This document shows, piece after piece, positions 28,232-39,217 of a DNA stretch of 64,000 bases. Position 1 is the first letter of the stretch, and each line of letters starts with the position of its first letter. Source of the DNA: Pseudomonas weihenstephanensis (GTDB lineage Bacteria; Pseudomonadota; Gammaproteobacteria; Pseudomonadales; Pseudomonadaceae); assembly GCF_001043055.1 (NCBI RefSeq), contig NZ_JYLF01000001.1, forward strand, positions 186,001-250,000, written 5' to 3'. The notes under the pieces were generated by a model that saw only the letters and a list, made by a program, of their open reading frames with translations, did not search any database and was not told the DNA's origin. A program made the position numbers and the translations under genes.

Positions 28232-29332
28232 ATGGGTAGGCAGAAACGGGTGGTGATTGTTGGAGGCGGGGTGATAGGCCTGTTAACGGCGTTTAATCTG
28301 GCCGCCGACGTTGAACAGGTGACTTTGTTGGACCGCAACACCGTTGGGCAGGAGTCTTCATGGGCGGGCGGGGGCATTGTTTCGCCGCTTTACCCTTGGC
28401 GCTACACCCCTGCGGTCACGGCGTTGGCTCACTGGTCGCAAGATTTTTATCCTCGTTTGGCTGAGCGCTTGTTTGCCTCTACGGGCGTCGATCCTGAAGT
28501 TCATACAACGGGTTTGTACTGGATGGACCTGGATGATGAAGCGCAGGCGTTGGCATGGGCTGAGCGTGAAGGCAGGCCGCTGAGTGCGGTGGATATTTCA
28601 TCGGTTGAAAGTCGTGTGCCTGTGTTGGGTCGTGGTTTTTCTCGCGCCATCTATATGAAAGACGTGGCTAATGTGCGTAACCCGCGTCTTGTTAAGTCGC
28701 TTAAGGCAGCGCTGCTGGCGATGCCCAATGTGACCATTCATGAGCAGTGTGAGGTACAGGGTTTTATTCTTGATGGCACAACCATCAAAGGGGTCGACAC
28801 GGCTCAAGGTCCGATTCTTGGCGATGAAGTGGTATTGGCCGCAGGTGCCTGGAGTGGCGAACTTCTCAAAATCTTGAATCTTGAGTTGCCCGTAGAACCT
28901 GTAAAAGGTCAGATGATTTTGTACAAATGCTCGTCTGATTTCTTGTCGTGCATGGTGTTGGCCAAAGGGCGCTATGCAATACCGCGTCGTGACGGACATA
29001 TTTTGATTGGTAGCACCTTGGAGTACGAAGGCTTTGATAAAACGCCTACCGAGTCGGCACTTGAAAGCCTGAAAGCATCGGCCGTGGAGCTGATCCCTGC
29101 GTTGGCCGATGCCCAGCCTGTGGCGCATTGGGCCGGCTTGCGGCCAGGTTCGCCCGAAGGCATACCCTATATTGGCCGGCTACCAGGCTTTGAAGGCTTG
29201 TGGTTGAATTGCGGGCACTACCGAAACGGGCTGGTATTGGCACCGGCTTCTTGCCAGTTATTTGCCGACTTGTTATTGGGGCGAACCCCCATCATCGACC
29301 CTGCCCCGTACGCACCTCAGGGGCGAGTTTAA
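28232..29332 (+). CDS. thiO: FAD-dependent glycine oxidase (thiazole synthesis)
   Basis: A 366-residue D-amino-acid-oxidase-fold flavoprotein. The N-terminal FAD motif VVIVGGGVIGLLTAFNLA is at residues 7-25. ESSWAGGGIVSPLYPWRY and the C-terminal HYRNGLVLAPA are typical of ThiO. It oxidises glycine to dehydroglycine, a precursor for the thiamine thiazole. It lies 32 bases after pilE, as in other Pseudomonas. No pilR/pilS pair follows. Confidence 0.88.
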   Translation: MGRQKRVVIVGGGVIGLLTAFNLAADVEQVTLLDRNTVGQESSWAGGGIVSPLYPWRYTPAVTALAHWSQDFYPRLAERLFASTGVDPEVHTTGLYWMDLDDEAQALAWAEREGRPLSAVDISSVESRVPVLGRGFSRAIYMKDVANVRNPRLVKSLKAALLAMPNVTIHEQCEVQGFILDGTTIKGVDTAQGPILGDEVVLAAGAWSGELLKILNLELPVEPVKGQMILYKCSSDFLSCMVLAKGRYAIPRRDGHILIGSTLEYEGFDKTPTESALESLKASAVELIPALADAQPVAHWAGLRPGSPEGIPYIGRLPGFEGLWLNCGHYRNGLVLAPASCQLFADLLLGRTPIIDPAPYAPQGRV

Positions 29333-29360
29333 TCGTGTGGGCGCTGTCGATGCACGAGGC

Positions 29361-29630
29361 AGCGCTCGTAAACCCGATGACTGCGATATGTCTGAATCAC
29401 CGGGTTGAATGGCTTCACGACGACGTTGCCGCCGATCACAGCCTCGTGCGACTCGTCAGCGGCTACACCTTGGCGTTTTTTGTAGTCGCTGCCGAGGTAC
29501 GAGGCTGCGATCGAGTGCGCAGCGCTCGTAAACCCGATGACTGCGATATGTCTGAATCGCCGGGTTGAATGGCTTCACGAGGACGTTGCCGCCGATCACA
29601 GCCTCGTGTTACTCGTCAGCACCTACAGGG
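29361..29630. repeat. Two direct copies of a REP-containing unit, 160-base period
   Basis: This is the content of the 322-base gap between thiO and the next gene. A stretch of about 110 bases starting agcgctcgtaaacccgatga at 29361 returns at 29521 with few differences. Each copy contains gccgatcacagcctcgtg followed by actcgtcagc. On the minus strand this reads as a Pseudomonas REP (GCTGACGAGT, ACGAGGCTGTGATCGGC). No gene is seen. Confidence 0.8.
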
Positions 29631-29654
29631 TTTGGCTGCGCCAGGCGAAACCAA

Positions 29655-29882
29655 TCAGCGCTTGCCCGGGCCTTGTTCCAGATGGTTTTGGGTGCAATAC
29701 CACTCTTGCTGCTGACTCAAGGCGCGGTCACGTGGCAAGTGCACGCCGCAATGAGCGCAACGCACCATTGGCATAGCGCCAGGATCGACAGGTTTTTTAG
29801 TGGCTGCGAGGCTGGCCTTGTATTTACGCCAGAACCACACGCCCGCAGCAATCAGAGCCGCCCAGAACAGTAAACGAAACAT
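29655..29882 (-). CDS. PP0621 family small membrane zinc-finger-like protein
   Basis: A 75-residue protein. Residues 2-18 form one membrane helix (FRLLFWAALIAAGVWFW). The C-terminal half has VRCAHCGVHLPRDRAL and a third cysteine with a nearby histidine (WYCTQNHLEQ), a likely small metal site. It matches the PP0621 family, which has no known function. It is a single gene between the repeat region and bamD. Confidence 0.8.
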   Translation of the reverse strand: MFRLLFWAALIAAGVWFWRKYKASLAATKKPVDPGAMPMVRCAHCGVHLPRDRALSQQQEWYCTQNHLEQGPGKR

Positions 29883-29960
29883 GGTTATTCGCTATTCGAG
29901 AAAAGATGCGCCAGTTTAGCCAAGGACCGGGTAAGCGCCCAGCATCAAATGCAGCGCAAA

Positions 29961-29986
29961 AAAAAGAGTCCCGAAGGACTCTTTTT
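29961..29986 (-). terminator. Terminator of bamD
   Basis: A perfect 11-bp stem aaaaagagtcc/ggactcttttt with loop CGAA, about 15 bases after the bamD stop on the minus strand. Confidence 0.88.
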
Positions 29987-30000
29987 GGATGCATTGACGA

Positions 30001-31014
30001 TCAGTCGAAAAGACCAAGGGTCATGTAGCTGAACCACGAACGGCTGTTAGTTTCCGTTTCTGGCTCTTCGATGATGTTGCCATCAGCATCTTTTGGTTTC
30101 AGTTCAGCAGGGATTGCATCTTTTGCATCCTGAAACTGTTTCTGCACGTCTTGGTTGGCGCGGGTTTCACCCGGTGGCAGTGGTGTGCTGGACTCGATCA
30201 GCCCAAGCGTCGCCTTGCTCAACCACGAACGGTTGTCCGACTCGGACACTTGCGGTACGAACTGACCGTCAACCAGGCTTGCGTGGTTCGGGTAGTTGTC
30301 CCTGAGCACTTCAAGGCTGGTGTCTGCCAGCTTGTCGAGGTGCAGGCGCTGATAAGACTCAACCATTACCGCCAGGCCGTCAGCCACCGAAGGGGTTTCC
30401 TGGAAGTTCTCAACCACATAACGGCCACGGTTAGCCGAGGCCACATACGCCTGACGCGTCAGGTAGTAGTGAGCTACGTGGATTTCGTACGCTGCCAGCA
30501 GGTTACGCAGATAAATCATGCGCTGCTTGGCGTCTGGCGCGTAACGGCTGTTGGGAAAACGGCTGGTGAGCTGGGCGAACTCGTTATAAGAGTCGCGGGC
30601 AGCACCCGGGTCACGCTTGGTCATGTCCAGCGGCAGAAAGCGTGCCAGCAGGCCAACGTCCTGGTCAAACGAGGTCAAGCCTTTAAGGTAATAGGCGTAA
30701 TCAACGTTCGGATGCTGGGGGTGCAGACGAATAAAACGCTCTGCGGCAGACTTTGCAGCTTCCGGTTCGGAGTTTTTATAGTAGGCATAGATCAGTTCAA
30801 GCTGAGCCTGGTCGGCGTAACGTCCGAACGGGTAGCGTGACTCAAGCGCCTTCAGTTTGGCGGTTGCACTGGTATAGCTGTGGTTGTCCAGATCGGCCTG
30901 TGCCTGCTGGTACAGCTCGACTTCGCTGAGGTTTTCGTCAACGACTTCCTTTGTCGACGAGCAAGCGGCGGTCAGTGCGAGGATGGCGATCAGCAGCAGG
31001 TGTCTCACTTGCAT
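30001..31014 (-). CDS. bamD: Outer membrane assembly lipoprotein BamD
   Basis: A 337-residue lipoprotein of the BAM complex that inserts beta-barrel proteins. The start is ATG 31014 ([18 protein letters not shown]), with the lipobox LTAAC giving Cys18. TPR-type helices cover residues 30-250 ([41 protein letters not shown]). The C-terminal extension with repeated RSW segments ([26 protein letters not shown]) is typical of Pseudomonas BamD/ComL and absent from E. coli. Divergent from rluD. Confidence 0.95.
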   Translation of the reverse strand: MQVRHLLLIAILALTAACSSTKEVVDENLSEVELYQQAQADLDNHSYTSATAKLKALESRYPFGRYADQAQLELIYAYYKNSEPEAAKSAAERFIRLHPQHPNVDYAYYLKGLTSFDQDVGLLARFLPLDMTKRDPGAARDSYNEFAQLTSRFPNSRYAPDAKQRMIYLRNLLAAYEIHVAHYYLTRQAYVASANRGRYVVENFQETPSVADGLAVMVESYQRLHLDKLADTSLEVLRDNYPNHASLVDGQFVPQVSESDNRSWLSKATLGLIESSTPLPPGETRANQDVQKQFQDAKDAIPAELKPKDADGNIIEEPETETNSRSWFSYMTLGLFD

Positions 31015-31156
31015 GGCGGCTTGCGTCCCTATGACGGCCGCTGTCTTGGGCGAGGCCGTCCTGTTATGATGAGCGCCCCGTGAAAAGCCTCGGGGCAAAA
31101 GACGCCGTATTTAACCACAAGCGCGCAGCCGAAACCAAAGGCTTGGCGCCGTCCTG

Positions 31157-32125
31157 ATGAGCATGTCCGAGAAAATACTACTTCGCGCAGAGGTGCCGTC
31201 CGAATTGGGCGGCCAACGCCTCGATCAAGTCGCCGCACAATTATTCGCTGAGCACTCGCGCTCGCGCCTTTCCGCCTGGATCAAGGACGGCCGCCTCACT
31301 GTGGACGGAGGCGTCATACGTCCCCGTGACATCGTGCACGGTGGTGCCATCCTGGAGCTGACTGCCGAGCAGGAAGCCCAGGGTGAGTGGGTCGCCCAAG
31401 ACATCCCCCTGGACATCGTTTACGAAGACGATGAAATCCTGGTCATCAACAAGCCTGCGGGCCTGGTGGTGCACCCGGCTGCCGGGCATGCCGATGGCAC
31501 TTTGCTCAATGCGTTGCTCCATCACGTACCGGACATTGTCAATGTGCCGCGTGCGGGGATCGTGCACCGTCTGGACAAAGACACCACCGGTCTGATGGTG
31601 GTCGCCAAGACCATCCAGGCGCAGACGCAACTGGTCACACAGTTGCAAAGCCGCAGTGTCAGCCGGATCTATGAGTGCATTGTTATCGGTGTCGTCACCG
31701 CCGGGGGCAAGATCGACGCGCCCATCGGCCGTCACGGCCAGCAACGCCAGCGCATGGCGGTAATGGAAGGCGGTAAACAGGCGGTGAGTCATTACCGCGT
31801 GCTTGAGCGCTTCCGTTCCCACACGCATGTGCGGGTCAAGCTGGAAACCGGGCGTACGCACCAGATTCGTGTGCATATGTCTCACATTAACTTCCCGTTG
31901 GTCGGAGACCCTGCCTACGGCGGTCGCTTCCGCATCCCGCCGGCAGCCAGTGTGACCATGGTCGAGTCGCTGAAAAACTTTCCGCGCCAAGCCCTGCACG
32001 CACGCTTCCTTGAGTTGGATCATCCGACGACCGGTAAGCGCATGAGCTGGGAATCACCATTGCCAGACGACTTTGTCTGGTTGCTGACCCTGCTCAAGCA
32101 AGACCGCGAGGCGTTCATCGGATGA
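31157..32125 (+). CDS. rluD: 23S rRNA pseudouridine(1911/1915/1917) synthase
   Basis: A 322-residue enzyme. An S4 RNA-binding domain (residues 18-75) is followed by the RluA-family catalytic domain with HRLDKDTTG, where Asp140 is the catalytic residue. It modifies helix 69 of 23S rRNA. ATG 31157 and ATG 31163 are both possible; neither has a strong ribosome site. It overlaps pgeF by 4 bases (ATGA). Confidence 0.95.
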   Translation: MSMSEKILLRAEVPSELGGQRLDQVAAQLFAEHSRSRLSAWIKDGRLTVDGGVIRPRDIVHGGAILELTAEQEAQGEWVAQDIPLDIVYEDDEILVINKPAGLVVHPAAGHADGTLLNALLHHVPDIVNVPRAGIVHRLDKDTTGLMVVAKTIQAQTQLVTQLQSRSVSRIYECIVIGVVTAGGKIDAPIGRHGQQRQRMAVMEGGKQAVSHYRVLERFRSHTHVRVKLETGRTHQIRVHMSHINFPLVGDPAYGGRFRIPPAASVTMVESLKNFPRQALHARFLELDHPTTGKRMSWESPLPDDFVWLLTLLKQDREAFIG

Positions 32126-32856
32126 ACACCTTCCTGATTCCTGACTGGCCAGCGCCGGCAGGCATCAGGGCCTGCGTGACCACCCGTGCGAACGGTGTCA
32201 GTGTGGCGCCGTTCGACAGCTTCAATCTGGGCGATCATGTTGGCGACGACCCCGTTGCCGTCGCACATAACCGCCAGCGCCTGACCCAAATTTTCGATGT
32301 GCAGCCCGCTTGGCTCAGCCAGGTTCACGGGGTTGTCGTCGCGCCTGCCGATCCGCAGCAGATTGTCGAGGCTGACGCCAGCTGGACGGCTACGCCAGGT
32401 ATCGCCTGTACGGTGATGACCGCCGACTGTTTGCCTGCACTGTTCTGCGACCGTGCCGGCACCCGCGTGGCGGCCGCGCATGCGGGGTGGCGGGGGTTGG
32501 CCGCAGGTGTCCTTGAAGCCGCAGCTTTAAGCCTCAATGTTGAACCTTGTGACATATTGGTCTGGCTGGGGCCTGCCATCGGCCCGAGAGCCTTTGAAGT
32601 CGGTGCCGAGGTGCGTGACGTCTTTATAGAGGACATGCCTCACGCTGGCACAGCGTTTGTACCCAGCATCAACGCCGGGCGCTTTATGGCTGACATTTAC
32701 GCGCTGGCGCGCCTGCGGTTGGCACGCTGCGGTATCACTGCGGTCTATGGTGGCGGCTTTTGTACGGTCACCGACCCACGCTTTTATTCCTACCGGCGCA
32801 GTCCTCGTACTGGCCGTTTCGCATCACTGGTCTGGATCGAATCATCCCCACGCTGA
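32122..32856 (+). CDS. pgeF: Peptidoglycan editing factor PgeF (YfiH, Cu-type amidase/polyphenol oxidase family)
   Basis: A 244-residue protein with the family's metal-site residues: SQVHGVVVAPAD, TADCLPALF, AAAHAGWRGLAAGVLEA. In E. coli the protein removes wrongly incorporated serine from peptidoglycan precursors; older annotation calls the family laccase or polyphenol oxidase. It is coupled to rluD by a 4-base overlap, with clpB downstream from its own promoter. Confidence 0.92.
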   Translation: MNTFLIPDWPAPAGIRACVTTRANGVSVAPFDSFNLGDHVGDDPVAVAHNRQRLTQIFDVQPAWLSQVHGVVVAPADPQQIVEADASWTATPGIACTVMTADCLPALFCDRAGTRVAAAHAGWRGLAAGVLEAAALSLNVEPCDILVWLGPAIGPRAFEVGAEVRDVFIEDMPHAGTAFVPSINAGRFMADIYALARLRLARCGITAVYGGGFCTVTDPRFYSYRRSPRTGRFASLVWIESSPR

Positions 32857-32876
32857 TCTGCGTCATTCGTCTTACG

Positions 32877-32904
32877 CTTGAAACTCCCAGAATTGCCCGC
32901 ATCT
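32877..32904 (+). promoter_or_regulatory. Sigma-32 heat-shock promoter of clpB
   Basis: CTTGAAA (32877-32883) is an exact -35. CCGCATCT (32897-32904) matches the -10 CCCCATNT with one mismatch, at a 13-base spacing. The ClpB start codon is about 65 bases downstream. Confidence 0.8.
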
Positions 32905-32976
32905 ACTAAGGTATCTGGCAGGTTTCTTCATTCAGGAGTTTCCATCCCTCCGGCCTGCTCATAAGGAAGGTGACGA

Positions 32977-35541
<2,565 letters not shown>

Positions 35542-35564
35542 CGCTCTACAGCGGTGTTTTGAAG

Positions 35565-35594
35565 AAGGCCTCGCACTGCGAGGCCTTTTTTTAG
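35565..35594 (+). terminator. Terminator of clpB
   Basis: A perfect 9-bp stem aaggcctcg/cgaggcctt with a 5-base loop, followed by a long T run. Confidence 0.88.
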
Positions 35595-35735
35595 TTTTTT
35601 TCGTTAGGGTGTTGATCCGTAAGGAAAACACTTGTAAGATGCGCCCCGCAGTAAGTCACCCGCAACGGCAGATTGGCCCAAACCAAGATGCTCGCTAGAA
35701 GAGCTAACACATTGTCTTCTAACGAAAAATAAGGG

Positions 35736-35763
35736 TTGACAAGGGTTTGAAAGGTTGTAGAAT
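35736..35763 (+). promoter_or_regulatory. Sigma-70 promoter of the tRNA cluster
   Basis: The 310-base gap after clpB holds the clpB terminator and this promoter; I see no gene in it. TTGACA (35736-35741) and TAGAAT (35758-35763) have a 16-base spacer, about 85 bases upstream of tRNA-Asn. TAGAATGGCCCGCC resembles GC-rich stringent discriminators. Confidence 0.7.
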
Positions 35764-35851
35764 GGCCCGCCTCAGAGACGTCAACGTAGCGATACGCTGA
35801 AGTCAACGAGAGTTGCAAAGAGTTACAATGTTGTAGATTGAAATATGTAGT

Positions 35852-35927
35852 TCCGCGATAGCTCAGTTGGTAGAGCAAATGACTGTTAATCATTGGGTCC
35901 CTGGTTCGAGTCCAGGTCGTGGAGCCA
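35852..35927 (+). tRNA. tRNA-Asn (GTT)
   Basis: 76 bases with encoded CCA. Acceptor TCCGCGA pairs with TCGTGGA, and the T loop is GGTTCGAGTCC. The anticodon loop CTGTTAA gives GTT. Confidence 0.97.
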
Positions 35928-35936
35928 TTTTCAAGC

Positions 35937-36013
35937 CGGGGTATAGCGCAGTCCGGTAGCGCGCCTGCTTTGGGAGCAGGATGTCAGGAGTTCGAATCCC
36001 CTTACCCCGACCA
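35937..36013 (+). tRNA. tRNA-Pro (TGG), copy 1
   Basis: 77 bases with CCA. Acceptor CGGGGTA/TACCCCG. The anticodon loop TTTGGGA on stem CCTGC/GCAGG gives TGG. Identical over the full length to the copy at 36189-36265. Confidence 0.97.
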
Positions 36014-36018
36014 TTTTT

Positions 36019-36094
36019 GGGTCGTTAGCTCAGTTGGTAGAGCAGTTGGCTTTTAACCAATTGGTCGTAGGTTCGAATCCCACACGACCCACCA
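36019..36094 (+). tRNA. tRNA-Lys (TTT)
   Basis: 76 bases with CCA. Acceptor GGGTCGT/ACGACCC. The anticodon loop CTTTTAA gives TTT. It is 5 bases after the first tRNA-Pro. Confidence 0.97.
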
Positions 36095-36156
36095 TTTTTG
36101 GCTCCAGTTCACTGGGGTTAGATCTTAAGATCAGAGGCCAAAAGCACTGATCGCAG

Positions 36157-36186
36157 AAGGCGCCTCTTTGAAGGTGCCTTTTTTTT
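36157..36186 (+). terminator. Terminator between tRNA-Lys and the second tRNA-Pro
   Basis: A 9-bp stem aaggcgcct/aggtgcctt (one G-T pair) and an 8-base T run. The second tRNA-Pro begins directly after it, so that copy depends on read-through or another promoter. Confidence 0.8.
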
Positions 36187-36188
36187 AC

Positions 36189-36265
36189 CGGGGTATAGCG
36201 CAGTCCGGTAGCGCGCCTGCTTTGGGAGCAGGATGTCAGGAGTTCGAATCCCCTTACCCCGACCA
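36189..36265 (+). tRNA. tRNA-Pro (TGG), copy 2, identical duplicate
   Basis: 77 of 77 bases match copy 1. It follows a terminator and precedes another (36331-36359). It borders the acid-resistance cassette and REP palindromes. Confidence 0.97.
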
Positions 36266-36330
36266 TTTTCTGCCCGGCAGTAATGGGTGTAGAAAATCAG
36301 GCTCTGACGCCAATCGCGTCAAAAGCCATT

Positions 36331-36359
36331 AAAAAAAGCGTCCTGGGGACGCTTTTTTT
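36331..36359. terminator. Terminator after the second tRNA-Pro
   Basis: A stem agcgtcc/ggacgct extended by A7/T7 tracts, loop TGG. Works on both strands in principle. Confidence 0.88.
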
Positions 36360-36388
36360 ATGCCTGTAGAAAAGTCATTTGAAGCCAT

Positions 36389-36528
36389 GTAGCCGTTGAC
36401 GGGTTCCGCGCGGCTACGTCTGGCAGCGCAGCGGTTGTAAATCAGCTGTCGCGACCGCTCAAAAGGTCGTGGACTCAGGATTTACAATCACCGCGCATTC
36501 GCCCGTAGCCTGCGGCAACTGCTACGGG
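36389..36528. repeat. Cluster of palindromes between tRNA-Pro and gadC
   Basis: Three inverted repeats lie in the 285-base gene-free stretch: gtagccg (36389-36395) with cggctac (36411-36417); ttgtaaatc (36435-36443) with gatttacaa (36479-36487); and cccgtagc (36502-36509) with gctacggg (36521-36528), separated by a GC-rich loop. They resemble degenerate Pseudomonas REP elements and may end gadC transcription. Confidence 0.65.
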
Positions 36529-36550
36529 AGCCAGGTGTGCCTGCGACGGT

Positions 36551-38080
36551 TCAAGCTTTGGCCGCCTTATCATCCGCGTCCTGAAGATCCTGCAACGCAG
36601 CTGAATATTGATCGGCTTCCGCCTTCGGCACCATCTGCCATGACGGTTTGCGCACCGCATAGAAGATAAAAGGCGGCACGCCAGCAATCACCAGGCCGAT
36701 TAGCAAGATCCCCGCATATTCGAAAAACGGCATATGGCTGAAGTTGTTGGGCGGAATAAACCCAAAGATCAGTGCCACGCACGTCGAGAACAGCCCCAAG
36801 TAACACCAGCCATGCAGTCCTTTGAGGACAAAGCCGCGTTTAACCGTAGGTTGAGTTTTACGTAGCTTCATGGCCGCCAAAAACATAAACACATAAATAA
36901 TCAGATACATCAGTGCCGCCATGGCGCTGATCATCCAAAACGCGTCGGACACGTTGTCGATAAAGATGTAAATGGTCGACAGCAAGGTCACGATGACCGC
37001 TTGCAGATACAAAATATTTTTTTGTACCCCCTTCGCGTTCACTTTTTGCAGGCTGGGCGGCAGCATCCCCGCTTTACCGACAAATAACAGGCCGGTCGAC
37101 GGTCCGCCTGTCCAGGCCAACACGCCACCCAAAGCACCAATAATCAACAATACAGCCATGATTTTGGTTGCCCACGGCATGCCAAAGCCCTCGAAGAACG
37201 CGGCATACGCTTGAATCACACCAGCGGTGAGGCTGGTTGAATCGGCGGGCACGACCAGTGAAATCGCCACGGTAGGCGGGATAAACACCAACATGATCAA
37301 CACAAACGCTAGCAAGATAGCCCGCGGCATTTCTTTTTGCGGATTACGCAGCTCGCGGGCGTGAATGGCGTTCATTTCGATACCGGCAAATGCCAGAAAG
37401 TTACCCACAATCAACACCAGCCCCGAGATGGAACCGGTGAACTCGCGCCACAGATCGCCGTGCAAATTATGCGCACCGGACTTCACGGTTTGGTGGGTGT
37501 CAAAAATGGTAGGGATCAAGGCATCCCAGGTCAGTGGGGTCGCCGATTTATGCCCCAATACCAACCACGCAACGCCCAATATCACCAACAACGCGGCGGG
37601 TAGCGCAGTACCCAGTAGCATGAACCACGACGTCAGCTTGGACAGCGTGGTCATACCGTTTAGCGTGATAAACGTCGACATCCAATACAGCACGATGATC
37701 ACCGTGGCGGTAAAAACGCCACTTTTGGCCAACTCAGGATTTATGAGATAGGCCATGGTGCTCGCGCCGAACCCCAGCACGATGGGATACCACACCACCA
37801 CTTGAATCCACATGAACCACATGATGAAAAAGCCGGGCCTATCGCCATATGCCTGGCGTACCCAGCCATAAATTCCGCCGTTCCAGCCCGTACCCAGTTC
37901 AGAGGCGACCAGCGATACGGGGATGAAGAACAACAGCGCCGGGATGATGTACAAAAAAACCGAACCCAGGCCATACACCGCCATGCTCGGCAGTGAACGG
38001 ATACTGGCAACTGCGGCGACCATCATGAAGCAGATCGTCAGCCATGAGATGTAAGTTTTAGCCTTGCTGGTGGTAGCCAT
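36551..38080 (-). CDS. gadC: Glutamate:GABA antiporter
   Basis: A 509-residue APC-superfamily transporter with 12 predicted membrane helices. The start is ATG 38080 (MATTSKAKTYISWLTICFMMV), because GAGGGT stands 6 bases upstream; ATG 38095 has no site. GadC features include AFAGIEMNAIHARELRNPQKEMPRA in the middle. In known systems it imports glutamate or glutamine and exports GABA or glutamate. The C-terminal tail, which plugs the channel at neutral pH in E. coli, is present but short and charged (ADDKAAKA). It follows glsA by 24 bases on the same strand. Confidence 0.92.
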   Translation of the reverse strand: MATTSKAKTYISWLTICFMMVAAVASIRSLPSMAVYGLGSVFLYIIPALLFFIPVSLVASELGTGWNGGIYGWVRQAYGDRPGFFIMWFMWIQVVVWYPIVLGFGASTMAYLINPELAKSGVFTATVIIVLYWMSTFITLNGMTTLSKLTSWFMLLGTALPAALLVILGVAWLVLGHKSATPLTWDALIPTIFDTHQTVKSGAHNLHGDLWREFTGSISGLVLIVGNFLAFAGIEMNAIHARELRNPQKEMPRAILLAFVLIMLVFIPPTVAISLVVPADSTSLTAGVIQAYAAFFEGFGMPWATKIMAVLLIIGALGGVLAWTGGPSTGLLFVGKAGMLPPSLQKVNAKGVQKNILYLQAVIVTLLSTIYIFIDNVSDAFWMISAMAALMYLIIYVFMFLAAMKLRKTQPTVKRGFVLKGLHGWCYLGLFSTCVALIFGFIPPNNFSHMPFFEYAGILLIGLVIAGVPPFIFYAVRKPSWQMVPKAEADQYSAALQDLQDADDKAAKA

Positions 38081-38104
38081 AACGTCACCCTCCATGTCGC
38101 GTGA

Positions 38105-39049
38105 TTAATCCAGCAGGCTCAAATTGAGCGTGCGGCTGAGGTGCTCAGCGGCCAGTTGGCCGCGAACGCTGTTGCCCGCTACATCCAGTGGTGGCGCAAA
38201 CGCCGCGATTGCACAGACACCCGGCACCACGGCCAGAATCCCGCCGCCCACCCCGCTTTTGCCAGGCAGGCCGACTTTGTAATACCAGTCGCCCGTGGTG
38301 TCATACAGGCCATTCAAGGTCATTTCGGCCAGTATGGGGGCAACGTTTTTGGCCTCGACCACGCGTTGTTGCGTCATCGGGTTAACCCCGCCATTGGCAA
38401 GCGTTACGCCCATCGTCACCAAATCGCGGCAGGTGATCGCCACTGAGCATTGACGGGTATACACGTCGCACACTTGCATCGGATCGGCATGCATGTAGCC
38501 GTAGCTCTGAAGCAGCCAGGCAATCCCCCGGTTGTGCTGATTGCTCGACGCTTCGGACGTATACACCTCTTCGTTTACCGCCAGTTCGTGTCCGGCAAAC
38601 GCGTTGTAGGTCGCGTGAATTTTCTCCCAGCGCTCTTTTGCCGTCTGTGCCTTGAGCAGGCTCACTGTGGCCATTGCCCCGGCGTTGACGAATGGGTTGA
38701 GCGGTCGCCCCTTATGCAGCTCCAGCGCTACCACCGAGTTGAAAGGTTCGCCCGTGGGGTCACAGCCAATCTTGCTGCGCAAGGACTGCGGCCCAATGTC
38801 ATCCAGTACATGGGCCAGGGTAAATACCTTGGAAATCGACTCGATGGCAAAGGCGTAATCGGTGTCACCGACCTCGGCATGGGTGCCATCACAAAACATG
38901 ATGCTGATGCCGAACAGGTTGGCCGGGACTGAAGCCAAGTACGGGATGTAGCTGGCATTTTTACCGTGGTGGTTGCTGGCAAAGCGTTGATGGGCTGTTT
39001 GCAGTGCGTGAGTCACTGAATCGTCAACCGTGGTGGGTTGTATTTTCAT
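38105..39049 (-). CDS. glsA: Glutaminase A
   Basis: A 314-residue serine-dependent beta-lactamase-fold glutaminase (YbaS type) that converts glutamine to glutamate plus ammonia. The catalytic SxxK is Ser71-Ile-Ser-Lys74 (FAIESISKVF). NPFVNAGAMATVSLL and KSGVGGGILAVVPG are also conserved. ATG with GGAG 9 bases upstream. It is first in an operon with gadC. The released ammonia can neutralise protons, which fits an acid-resistance role. Confidence 0.93.
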   Translation of the reverse strand: MKIQPTTVDDSVTHALQTAHQRFASNHHGKNASYIPYLASVPANLFGISIMFCDGTHAEVGDTDYAFAIESISKVFTLAHVLDDIGPQSLRSKIGCDPTGEPFNSVVALELHKGRPLNPFVNAGAMATVSLLKAQTAKERWEKIHATYNAFAGHELAVNEEVYTSEASSNQHNRGIAWLLQSYGYMHADPMQVCDVYTRQCSVAITCRDLVTMGVTLANGGVNPMTQQRVVEAKNVAPILAEMTLNGLYDTTGDWYYKVGLPGKSGVGGGILAVVPGVCAIAAFAPPLDVAGNSVRGQLAAEHLSRTLNLSLLD

Positions 39050-39217
39050 TGCGCTCGCTCCGTGCGGACGATGGGTCGCGAGGAACTATAGGACGGAATT
39101 CGGGGGTATGCCCGCAGGCAGGGCAAAGTCGAAATGCTTGTCTATGCTGTTAGCCCAACGCTGAGCCAGTGAGAGGAGGTCGGCCCAGCCACTGTCGATT
39201 ACACAAGGAGAGTTCAC

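Noticed and set aside
29361..29630. Possible CRISPR array from the repeated unit
   Set aside because: Only two long direct copies, no short regular repeats with unique spacers, and no cas genes nearby.
35591..35893. 100-codon minus-strand frame crossing the tRNA-Asn promoter and gene
   Set aside because: It overlaps a clear tRNA and its promoter and has no ribosome site.
36266..36550. Phage-type attachment site downstream of tRNA-Pro
   Set aside because: No integrase gene and no repeated 3' tRNA fragment were seen; the palindromes fit REP elements better.
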